DNA of 64,000 nucleotides from assembly GCA_009733775.1 (NCBI GenBank), contig WOGZ01000145.1:17786-81785 (forward strand), in the 5' to 3' direction. Shown here piece after piece: positions 23,331 through 33,242 of this stretch. The notes under the pieces are model-generated. The model saw nothing but the letters and a program-made list of their open reading frames with translations. It was not told the origin of the DNA and did not search any database. The translations under genes and the position numbers were made by a program. Source of the DNA: Alectoria sarmentosa. Its lineage: Eukaryota; Ascomycota; Lecanoromycetes; Lecanorales; Parmeliaceae. Positions within the stretch are counted from its first letter, which is position 1. Each line of letters begins with the position of its first letter.

Positions 23331-24399
23331 TAACATTTTATCAATTTATCTTTAAACGTAAAACGAAAATTCTTTATATTTCATTAAAATTACATTTAAT
23401 TATTTCTGATCTCGATGAGATATTATAATAAGTTTATAATAATCGAAGATTTTGATAAAAAATTGATGAAATTAATTTATAACATTTACAATAAAAATAT
23501 AACGATAATTAATTATCGAATTAATGATATCTAATTATAAAGGCATAAAATAATTGTTTAATTTCGTGATCTTATTTAAACCTTTAATGTCAACGACGAT
23601 TTTATCTTTTTTATTAAAAGAAATGTCGCGTTAAATTATAAAGCATAAATAATTATACTTCATAAATTGATTCGATTAAATCATTTTTTTTTATTTGTGT
23701 AACTTGTCGAAAGTTTCGTCGACGATTTCTTTATTCTTTTAATCAAATAAATACACTTTCGACGATTTAAAATCAACTCTCGATTTTAAAGAAATTGATA
23801 TTTTTTTTTTTCGAGAATATCGACGATAATATCTTGATTCGTTTATATCTCGAAAATTTTTATAATAACAATAACGATTTGAGAAACTTCTTTTTAAATG
23901 TTATTATAAATCGTGATATTATTAAAAAGTATATATTCGTGAACGAAATTAATTACCGTAAACGTTATAAACCGATTTTTATATTTGAATAAAAATTCGA
24001 AAGTCGTATAAGCAGCGACTCCGGCTATTATTATAAACAATTCTTTAATAATTTTGAATTTTTATAACTGCTTAAGTCTTTTAAATATTTAATTTCTTAT
24101 AATAAACGAGATTATTTCGAAAATAATAAGATAATATCTTTTCTCTCGAAATTCGATTACAAAATTTAAACGAATTTTTCGAATAATTCGTATTAAGCGA
24201 TTTGAGAAATTGCGAAATTATACGAAAAAAAATGAAGAATTTACGACATGAGGAAAACATTTTTTTTACATTCGAGATCTTATTTATATTAAGATTCGAA
24301 TAAAAAATCTCTATTTTTTGATAACGTGTTATGATATGTTATTAACATTAATATTATCGATAAAATTGATATAATAATCGTTTTTTTAATACGAATAAT

Positions 24400-24560
24400 T
24401 CGACGTATTTTGAAATCTTTTTTAATAACGATTTCGATCTTAATAACGAGATTTTAATAAACGTCGATAATTATTTTCCCGTCGATAAAATCGAATTTAA
24501 TTTTTTGTGAAATGAAAACGTCGTTATTGATTAACATATTAATTTTCAAATTATCGATCA
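24400..24560 (-). pseudogene. retroviral-type protease segment remnant
   Basis: The minus-strand frame NNDVFISQKIKFDFIDGKII resembles the end of the aspartic protease domain in fungal Ty3 elements, the strand after the G-x-D-[VF] motif. It lies in the right place, between the gag-like frame and the RT. The active-site DSG triplet was not located. Confidence 0.4.
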
Positions 24561-25025
24561 AATGTGCTTTTATAATCATCTTCGCGATTATTAAAATATC
24601 GTTAAATAATTCGTCGTCGACGTACGTTATTATTATAATAAATTCGTTAATGTTATATATAACGCTATTAAATTCTTTAATTCATATCGACGATATCATT
24701 TTCGAAATTTTAATATTTGAAAAAAACTTTTAACGTTGAATTCGATTTAAAAATGTAATTTCGATTTCGAAATTTGTATAAATAAACATGATTTTCGAAT
24801 TTAACGTAAATTTCAAATTCGTAATGATATAATGATATTTTTTAAAAACGTATCTTGATGTGAAAATCGAATTCTTATTTGAGAATTCGATCACTCTTTT
24901 TGTTTTCGAAGTTGCAATCGAAGATTATTCGACGACTTATAATGTTTCGATAATTTCGAAGGTTTTCGAAGCATATTTGATAAAATCGTTTTAAACTTTT
25001 TTTAAATAACGAAATAAGACATTTC

Positions 25026-25322
25026 TTAAAACAAAGTTTTTCGAGTATTAATGATAAAAATGAATTGTCGAAGTTGCTTTCGTAAAGTAATTCGTGAAAT
25101 CGAACGATTTAAAAAATTCGAATTCGCTATTCTTTTTTTGAGAATTTTGTTCGATTTAATAAATTCTTTAACTTTTATCGTAATCATCGTCTTTTTATAA
25201 TAAATCATTCTCGTTCTTATTAATCGAAATCTAATAAACTTTTTAACGATATTTATCGTTTCGTTATTGTTATAATCTTTGAAAATTTTGATTTTCTCGA
25301 TTCTCTCTTTTTGAAAATCCAT
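25026..25322 (-). pseudogene. gag-like frame
   Basis: This 98-residue frame begins MDFQKERIEKIKIFKDYNNN and is rich in basic and Ile residues because of AT bias. Its place upstream of the protease region on the same strand suggests gag. No zinc knuckle is visible. The call rests mostly on position. Confidence 0.35.
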
Positions 25323-27264
25323 TCTCGATTTATAAACGATTCGATAACATCGACGTCGAATTTAACGCGTTTAAAAGTGCGATAATTTGCAAAGGCTATC
25401 GAAATAATGACAATTCTTGTTATCGAGATTGTTAATTTGATGATTGATCGTATTATTATTATTATTATTATGATTAATAAACATTTAAATTATTAAATTA
25501 ATAAAAAAAAAAAGAGTAAGGTTGATAAAATTAACGATTATAAACTTATTACCCAAATTTAAATTCTTATCGAGATTGAAATTAATTATAATTATCTTTA
25601 TTCTCGATAGATCGATTTTATTATCGATTTTCTTGAAAAGTCGAGTTAAATTCTATATTCTTGTTATTATTATATTTATTAATATATATTCATTATTTAT
25701 ACTTGCACTCGTCGAAAAATATAAAAAATACATTAATCGTCGTTTTATATTCCGATTTCTTGATGTTTCATTAAAGTTTTAAATTGATATCGTTGTAAAT
25801 AATGTCGAGCTGATTCTTAATTATCATTAAATTTATATCTTTTATCGATCGAAGAATCTTTTGAACATATTTTCGAGGTTTTCGATGAGAAATTGCGTCA
25901 CGCATTATATATCGCTCACAAAAAACGACGTTTATTGTTATCATAACAAATTTTTTGAATTTAACAATTAATAAAGTAATTTATTCGTCGACTTCGTTAT
26001 TAAGCTTGATAATTCTTTTCTCGATAAAAAAAAGCTTTATTGTTTATTATTTTAACGCTATTTCTCGAAGATTCATTTAAAGATTTTTTTATATCAAAAC
26101 CGAATTCTTAACAACGACGAAATTTTTAACACGCTCAATAAATAAATGTATATCACGAAAATAAATCTCTTTTCCGATATGCTCAAATGCTAATTTATTG
26201 TTTATGAATTTGTTATCGTATATAAGATCGAAAAAATCGAGGTCTTTCGAATTTCAACGAATCGTTTCATATTTTATTACGATAACAAATTCGAAAAGTT
26301 TTTAAAATCCTAAATCGTTAAACGAATCGAGCGATAAATTGAGATTTTACATTATTACATTCACAATGCTCATAATGAAATCTTATAACTTTTAAAAAGT
26401 TATTTGTTTTATCATAGCTGAAAAATGAAAATCGATGGATTTTGCGTAAATCGCTTTTTCAACAAACGTCGCTTTGATAATATAATTGATATTTGAGATT
26501 ATCGATTAAAAAGAAATTAATAGCGATGAGATATATAACGTCATTTCGATAAATAAAGATTTTTGAAATCTTTATAAAATTTTGATATTTTTATCAAAAA
26601 TCTTTAAGAAAATATATAAAAAAAATTTATCGACAGTTTAACTTGCTGGTCAATTGCGAAATTCGATAAATTAAAATCGATTTTTTGCTCGCGTATCTTT
26701 TATCGAAGAAATTTCTCGATTGATTTGAGAAAATCGAAAGTTATTAATTATAATTTAATTGATAAGCAAACGAGATTTCTTATCAAACAAGTTCGTAAAA
26801 ACGTGATTGAATTCGAGAAATTTTTATAACTGAAATAAAAGAATAACGATGTTTCGAATAATTGAATTCAAAATTAATAAGATGAAAAAAGTTACCTTGA
26901 CGATAAATATATGATAAAAAAAATTAAAATCGACAAACGAAATTGTTGATTTCGATTTCGGATTTTAAATCTCGAAAAGAGTTTTTTAAACAAATTTATT
27001 GCTTCGAATCGACGACGTCGAACGTCGACGAGATAATTAAAGTTTATCGAATTGTGATTCTAATATAATTTGAATTTTCAAAACTATTTTTAAAATATAA
27101 TTAAAACTTTTATTAAAACTTTTGTTGAAATAGCGAAAGAATTGATTAAAAAAATGAATTTTGATATTATACTCGAACAAATGACGAGAATAAACAATTA
27201 TCGAGTTTATAAAATTTGATAAACAATAATATGATGCTTACTTAAATAAAATTCGATGTTATTA

Positions 27265-27480
27265 TCATTAATATAAAAATACGATTTAAAATCTAATAAA
27301 TGAAAGATTAATTAATTCTCTTTAACGAAAATAGTTATTTATATAAACTTGCCAAGTTATAAATTTGACGAAATACTTTTATGATAAAGGCAATTACTAA
27401 ACGAGGTAAATATTTTAATAAAATAAATGCTTTTTGACAAGGCTTGCTGATCGCCGATCTCATATTAGTTAATAAAAATA
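27265..27480 (-). repeat. right LTR copy (5' LTR of the minus-strand element)
   Basis: This is the partner of the repeat at 19910-20125, in the same orientation. It keeps slightly more GC in its right half (for example ttgacaaggcttgctgatcg), where the left copy shows T for C, so the left copy appears more heavily mutated there. Confidence 0.75.
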
Positions 27481-29580
27481 AATGTTTTTAAATTTCAACA
27501 TCTCAATTACTTTTTGCATTCGTTATTTTATGATATGCGCATACGATAATTTTATAATAATAATAAAGTGTTTAATACACGATCGCATATCATAATTAAT
27601 AATTTTTATATAATGCGATAACATTTATGTAAAAACAAACGACGAGACTTTGATGTAAAAATCTCGAAAAATAAACTTTTTAAAATGTTTAAAAAAGCGC
27701 ATTTTGATTTCATTATATTTGATTTTATATAATTAACGTTCGTTTATAAACATTTTATCGATAATCTTATATATAATTTTTAAATTATTAATAAATAACT
27801 CATTTAATTTCTTTTTTAAATTTTTATTATTTGATTTCTCTTATAAAATCGCGCGATTATTAAAATGTAAATTTTGATTAATTTAAAAAATCACGAATTT
27901 TTTTTTCGAATAATTAAATAATCGGCGATATGATTAATAATAAACGAAAATTCGTTTATATAATTTTTATATAAAATATTTTATTCGTGATTAAATCTCT
28001 TTTTTGTTTTTGCGTATATGATATAATTAAAATTCTTTTTAAAAGTGTTGAATTTTTTTTGATCATTAAAGTGTTTGCTATAATTCGTAATAATTTTATT
28101 TTTTATATATCAAATATAAAGCATATGCGCTACGTTTGAGAAAATAATCATATATATATTAATTAAAACTTTTAAAACGTTTATTAATAACATTTTTAAA
28201 TAAAGAATATCGAATTCGTTATATAGCGTTTTAAATTATTTTATAAAGATAAAGTTTATATAAAAAGAAATATTGAAAATCGTGATTTCGATAATTATGA
28301 AAAGAAAAAGCTTATATTTATTTATTTTATATATTATATTCAATATCAACATCTCGTAATTAAACTTTAAAATCTTTTAAAACGATTTTCGATAAAAGAA
28401 TAAAAATTTCACTTTTTATATAATTAAATTTTTAATTATACGTACAAATTAAATCTTTCGATTATATAATTATTATATTAAAATTTATATTATAATCATT
28501 AATTTAAGCGCTTCGCTTTTAATCTTCGCTTTAATATTATAAACGTTTTATAATTTAATTATTAAATCTTTTTCGTCGATGTTAAGACGTAAAAAAAATA
28601 TAATTTACTTTAAATAAGTTTCAAAATGTGTTTAATTAACAATAATATTTTAAACTTTTTAAATTATAACGATTTTTTATATTATCGAATAAAATTTAAA
28701 TAAAATGTAATCGTGATTATATATAAAATTTATTATTATAAAACTTTAATTTGTTTAAATTTCGTTTATTTTAATACGCTGAATAATGATATTAAAAAAA
28801 TAATTAATTAGTCGATTAAAAAGGATTCGTTTATTTATATTTTTATTGTTTTTTTTTTCTTTCCACCGCGATCGCAGCGAATTCACGCCTTTTTAACAAT
28901 TTCATCTTTTTTAAAACGTTTTATAAGATTTTTAACGATAATATAATTTTAAAAATTTGTATATTATTATATACGTAAAATATAAACATTAAGATCGACG
29001 TTTATTTAATTATTAAAAAATGAATTTAAGGTTATTATCGTTGATTTAATGTAAAAAAAGAGAATATAAATAATAAGTGTTTTATAAAGCGCGAGATTTT
29101 GAAGATTTTCGATCTTACTTTAATTATATGCGGGGTTTATATTTGATAAAATTAACGTCTTGATATTAACTAATTGAATTTAAGAGAGTATACGCTTAAT
29201 AAATATGAAAGTATACGTTTATCAAATAAAGAATATACGCGTAATGCCAATTTATTTCTTCATTTTCAATTTAAACGCGGATACGTTTTAAAGAGAGTTT
29301 ATTATAAAATTGAACTTCGAATATCAACTTTTTAAATTATATTCTTTTTTATTCTCTTCGTGTCACACATAATATAATAACGAAATAAATTAAATTAAAT
29401 TAAATTTAAATACTCGCTTTCGAATGATGTTATTTTCGTCAAATTTGATCAGGTCAATACGAAATTTTATCATAAATGAGATTTTTTTTAAACCTTTTTG
29501 AGTGCTCTGAGTCTCTCGTAAGTTCTTTTTTCTGAGCCCTTCAACTTTTACCCTTCGGAGCTTTTCGAGAGCTCTTTTCG
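27481..29580. other. AT-rich DNA outside the LTR element, unassigned
   Basis: The composition matches the rest of the island, but I could not read any domain in it. A small GC-richer spot lies near 28863-28890 (ccaccgcgatcgcagcg). It may be another fully eroded element. Confidence 0.5.
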
Positions 29581-29611
29581 AAGAGGCTGTCGAAGCAAAT
29601 TCGAAGTCTTA

Positions 29612-29661
29612 GGGCTACTTCTGCAATCACATATTTTCAAAATATGATTTACATATTTTCA
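29612..29661 (+). repeat. left terminal inverted repeat of the MITE
   Basis: It begins GGGCTACTTCTGCAATCACATA and pairs with the right end, with C/T differences at two positions and a short length difference near base 37. Confidence 0.8.
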
Positions 29662-30163
29662 TCTTAGCGTGTAATATATACAGGGTATCATACTGCGACC
29701 ATATTTTCGTTCATATTTCATTATTGCAATTTGAAAATATCAAAGACATAGGTTTACCCATGTTTTCTACGAAAATATGCGCTAAGCACACAATAATCGA
29801 CATCTATGATCAAAATAATAATATTTTTTCTACTATAAATGAGTCTCAATTTGAGAAGGTAGTTGCAAGTGTTATTTTTACTGCTACGAAGTACTATTCT
29901 TCTTACTATGACGAAAAAAAGAAGGAAAAATCTATCTTTTCTGGTCATGCATATCATTGACATTGCGGAAAGAGTCATTATGTTCATTTGTTTACGATCT
30001 TAGGGCTAGGGTTAAGTAGAACAATTGCCAAATAAACCAAAAAAAAGTTTTTCTAACACAGCGAGATCTACGGTCACAGAACGAAACCGTACATATATTA
30101 TACATAAATTTGAAAATATACTAGTGCTATTTTCAAGCCACATTTCATTAGTCGGAAGGCTAA

Positions 30164-30212
30164 CGAAAATATGTGGGCATATTTTGAGAATATGTGGTTG
30201 CAGAAGTAGCCC
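30164..30212 (-). repeat. right terminal inverted repeat of the MITE
   Basis: Read on the minus strand it begins GGGCTACTTCTGCAACCACATA. At the two differing positions this copy has C where the left end has T, consistent with RIP having acted on the island-facing end. Confidence 0.8.
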
Positions 30213-30229
30213 TTATATATCACACATCA

Positions 30230-30830
30230 TCACATATCATGCCTTCGAGCTTGCGAGGACAGCCCCTCCGGCAGGAGCCCTCGGAGAGCCTTCGAAGAGT
30301 CCCCGAAGGGAAAGGGGGGTTCCGGGGGTCTCCCCCGTACGTGAAAAGAACAAAGTACTATTGTAACGCAGAAATCTTCCAAGCTTTCCACTACTAGGAA
30401 GCCCGCGCCCCCAGCAGATATTTCTTGTTGCGACGGGGTAATCATACTGCCACCGGGCATGTAGTTGCCCCAGCTGTTGGGTGTAATTATTTCGCCACCG
30501 GGCATATACTTAGCTACTTCAGCCGCCAGGAATTACGCCGGGAATTAGCCATTAATTTCTCCGTCAGATAGTAAGTATGAAATACCGCCGGGGTCGGGTA
30601 AATTCGAGGGCATACTGCCCAGCAGATAAATATAGACCGGTTTAATAACCACCTTCATAATTTCTTTCCCGAATGTCGAGTTTATATAGTTTATTTATTG
30701 CCTTGACAGTACCATGAGATATGGAAGATCTGATAAGATACGGCTCGCGCGGCCAGTGCGGCCTTGGCATCACACATATTTCGCTCCGCTGCACACATAG
30801 ATTTCTACATAGAATATCACCACACACCAG
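30230..30830 (-). pseudogene. retroelement-like remnant with MPGG-ITP peptide repeats
   Basis: On the minus strand a frame reads LGSMPSNLPDPGGISYLLSD, two stops, then KYMPGGEIITPNSWGNYMPG and GSMITPSQQEISAGG. The two MPGG..ITP blocks are imperfect repeats. Upstream on the same strand (about 30830-30650) lies non-coding DNA with a TATA-like ctatataaactcgac, which would suit an LTR or promoter. The N-terminal part of a gag protein is one reading, but I cannot name a family. The frame continues into GC-rich sequence toward 30260. Confidence 0.3.
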
Positions 30831-32309
30831 ATTTATGAGTCACTCATATTGATTTCGTGACATTAAATCCAAGGCTCACTTCAATCACCTTGTAAAGTTC
30901 CGTTTCTTCGATTCTTCAACAACAGGCATCATCAAAGCTTAATTCTTCAGAACTGCGTGAGGTTTTGGGGGACTTTGAAAATTCGCCAGACACTAATTTC
31001 CGCCTACCGATTCAATTCAATCTAACAATGCAATTCCTTGCCCACTCACCCTGACCCAATTTCCTGGGCGACTTGGGCATCAAGAGCCCCTGGCACAATA
31101 TTCAGAACAATTACTTTCTTCGCAGCACAATGACTTTTTTCCAACGACGAACCTTCATAGCAAAAGTGTTCGAGTCGTAAACTTCTAGAAGAACTGATTT
31201 AAAAAGAGCAAACTGCGAGACCCATTTCTTCTTTTTGTTGAGAGTGTTTTCCCTTTGTCGAGTTGCGGCGAGTTTGCAAGAAAGGGACCTTTGTATGCAC
31301 AACACCTATTCCATCCTTACCAAAACCCGATCCGAAAATCCCCTCCTATGCAGGAACCCCTCAGCTCAAAACCAAAACGCGCTTTGTCCGTCCGTCCGTG
31401 AGGTCGTCTATGCTGCCAGAAATGCGCTCATACCAACAAAGAAACGATCTCGTTCGTGAGTGCTCGTGAACGCATTCTGTGGGGGGGGGGCATGCGGTTG
31501 GGGTTTGGCGTCTGGGTTAATCAACCTGCAGGCGGCGCGGCCGCGGGTTGATGCATTATTTCACAAACACCGTGAGGATGAGGGCGTTGTGGTTCGGTTC
31601 GGTTTGGTTTTCAGGAGACGAGGGGTGGGGAAAGGAAGGGATTGAGTGAGTGAGTGGAGCCGGTGTCGTCGCGTGTGGGTTTCTCGGAGCGGGAGGGACG
31701 CAGCTGGGTTGAGGATGTTGGGGTGGTTGGTTCTGGATTGGTGGGGGTGGTGGTGGTGGTGGTTGAGGGTATCTTTTGTTTTTTGTTCGAAAGCTTTCTG
31801 GGAGGTTGTTGAGCAGTGTTTTTTGGGGAAGGGAGAGGGGGGGGAATCAATGTTACAACTACGCGCTACGCAGGTGGGAAGGAAACAAACTGCGTTGAGG
31901 GATGATGGGAGGTGGTCAAAGATGATATTATCGATCCCCAGTATCACAGAAAGAATCGATAATCATGTTGTCAATGAAGAAGAAGACGGAAATGCAATTG
32001 TGTACGACAAAGGAAAGCAGATCTTTTTCTTTTCTTTTGAAAAAAATGAAAGGAGAAGCGAAAATACTATTGTGCAACACAAAGTAAAAGACAATACCAC
32101 TAATTAACACAAAGACGATCGAGGCCGAACCTTTGTTCGCCCAGGACAAAAGGGGCCTGCAAAGCACCCACAATTCCATTCTCCTACCCAAGCTCCCCCC
32201 CCTCTTTCATCTCTCCACCGACACCAAACATCTCACCAGCAACAACCTCTCACACCCCCCCCCCCCACCCTAACCCACACATCCATCTTTCACAACCGCC
32301 CATCCAGCA
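30831..32309. other. intergenic; G/C homopolymer runs and GGT-rich tract
   Basis: No convincing gene. A G10 run occurs at about 31481-31490, a GGT microsatellite at about 31740-31765, and a C13 run near 32255-32268 just upstream of the next gene. The overlapping frames at 31561-32107 on both strands are low-complexity shadows. Confidence 0.5.
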
Positions 32310-33242
32310 ATGGGCCCCACAGCACTCCGATCGAAACCCACCATCCACAACAGCGCCCTCCACACCATATACCAATCCCACCAACAACAACCCCCCTCAT
32401 CAAACGACTCACACATCATCTCCAACCTCACCGCCCGCGACGACCACCGTCCCCGCTCGCCCGTCTCACCCCTGGACTCAAACGGCGAAAGATGGTCGTA
32501 CCCACGGCGCGCCAACACCCCTCCGAAAGGGCTAGGAACCCTGTACGAGATACCCCTCGACGATGCACCCCTCCGACCCCGCCCCATGTCGTTCTACGAC
32601 GGCATGCCGACGTCGCCCGAGCCCGATCCAAAAGCCGTCTTCGCGGACCTCTCCGCCGCGCCCGCCAAGAAAAGACTCTCGCGCCCCTTCGAGCAGCCGT
32701 ATGCCATTGACGACCGTGGGCTGACGCCGCCAGGACAGGGACAAGCCCCCGCGCCACCTGCTATCGTTCGTTTTCCTCCCATGCATGCTGGTATGAGGGG
32801 CGCGAACGCTCATCTCGGGCGCTCGGCCGCGCAGTCCGCGCATCGGAAAGCGGCTCCGGCACCGCTGGCTATTCCGACGCCCGCGCATCAGCCGAGACGG
32901 CAGCGAGAGGGGAGCCCCTATCTGGAAGACCACGCTCCCGCGGAGCAGCGTTCCGCACGCCATCAGGGGAACAACCACGGCGCAGCTCAGCGCCCAGGTC
33001 GCCACGAGGGGTGGAACCCGCTCGAGGAGCCACCGCGTCCTCAGCAACGCACGGCTCAAGATCGCCGTCGCGGTGACGACCTCGAGTGGCACGCCGGTCT
33101 GGCCCGCTCGAAACAGCGTTCGAAACACGATGATCCGCAGTACAAATCGGGGCGGAGGTGTTTCTTTTTCCTTGTGATAATGATGGTTGTAGTCGTTGTC
33201 ATCATTGTTGTTACGGTCAAACAGTACGAGCGTCAAGGGTAA
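32310..33242 (+). CDS. disordered tail-anchored membrane protein
   Basis: A single exon encodes 310 residues from the ATG at 32310. Residues 1-280 are Pro/Arg/Ser/His-rich and predicted disordered. The last 30 contain one strongly hydrophobic segment, FFFLVIMMVVVVVIIVVTV, followed by KQYERQG, so the protein has the topology of a C-terminally anchored membrane protein with a cytosolic N-terminus. Two motifs, YEIPLDDAP (residues 79-87) and PMSFYDGMPTSPEPDPKAV (92-110), match the tail of the hydrolase-vWA protein at 15.3 kb in order and spacing type. A WNPLEE near residue 234 also echoes WNPLHE there. I recognise no named family. Codon use is GC-rich and clean, and the frame is intact. The minus-strand overlap at 32532-33236 is a shadow of the high GC. 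Confidence 0.6.
   Translation: MGPTALRSKPTIHNSALHTIYQSHQQQPPSSNDSHIISNLTARDDHRPRSPVSPLDSNGERWSYPRRANTPPKGLGTLYEIPLDDAPLRPRPMSFYDGMPTSPEPDPKAVFADLSAAPAKKRLSRPFEQPYAIDDRGLTPPGQGQAPAPPAIVRFPPMHAGMRGANAHLGRSAAQSAHRKAAPAPLAIPTPAHQPRRQREGSPYLEDHAPAEQRSARHQGNNHGAAQRPGRHEGWNPLEEPPRPQQRTAQDRRRGDDLEWHAGLARSKQRSKHDDPQYKSGRRCFFFLVIMMVVVVVIIVVTVKQYERQG

Larger units (their letters stand above)
19910..27480 (-). mobile_element. degenerate Ty3/gypsy-type LTR retrotransposon, RIP-mutated
   Basis: Two diverged direct repeats of about 215 bases (19910-20125 and 27265-27480) flank about 7.1 kb. Reading the minus strand from right to left gives the Ty3 order: gag-like frame (25322-25026), protease-like segment (about 24560-24400), reverse transcriptase with a YIDD box at 23303-23292, the end of RNase H (about 22440-22365), and an integrase zinc-binding HHCC region (about 21960-21715). 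Protease, RT, RNase H, integrase is the Ty3 order rather than the Ty1 order. All regions carry multiple stops, so the element is dead. I cannot place a target-site duplication or primer site with confidence, and the LTR ends are approximate. Confidence 0.78.
19270..29580. other. AT-rich island with RIP-like base bias
   Basis: About 10 kb of very AT-rich sequence has stops in every frame on both strands and no intact gene. CpG is conspicuously frequent (tcga, acga, cgat words), while CpA and its complement TpG are scarce relative to TpA. That is the pattern expected when C in CpA context is converted to T by repeat-induced point mutation, and not the pattern of ordinary CpG deamination. Relics of a Ty3-type element are readable inside it. 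The exact edges are by eye; the left edge is gradual between about 18950 and 19270. Confidence 0.85.
29612..30212. mobile_element. Tourist/PIF-Harbinger-like MITE with TTA target duplication
   Basis: The element is 601 bases. Its ends are inverted repeats of about 48-50 bases beginning GGGCTACTTCTGCAA. Both ends are flanked by TTA (29609-29611 and 30213-30215), which fits the 3-bp TWA duplication of PIF/Harbinger transposons and their Tourist-type MITEs. GGG-beginning termini also occur in that superfamily. One internal frame of 78 residues (29724-29960, beginning MQFENIKDIGLPMF) has no transposase motif, so the element is non-autonomous. The interior has further copies of the subterminal word catattttc/gaaaatatg. 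The superfamily call is by TSD and ends only. Confidence 0.75.

Noticed and set aside
21899..25782. Short open frames on both strands within the AT-rich island as genes
   Set aside because: They consist of Ile/Asn/Lys/Phe-rich text caused by AT bias and are interrupted remnants of the Ty3-type element.
32532..33236. Long minus-strand frame opposite the tail-anchored protein
   Set aside because: It is a shadow of GC-rich coding DNA; it lacks domains, and its partner strand ends in a clean membrane segment.
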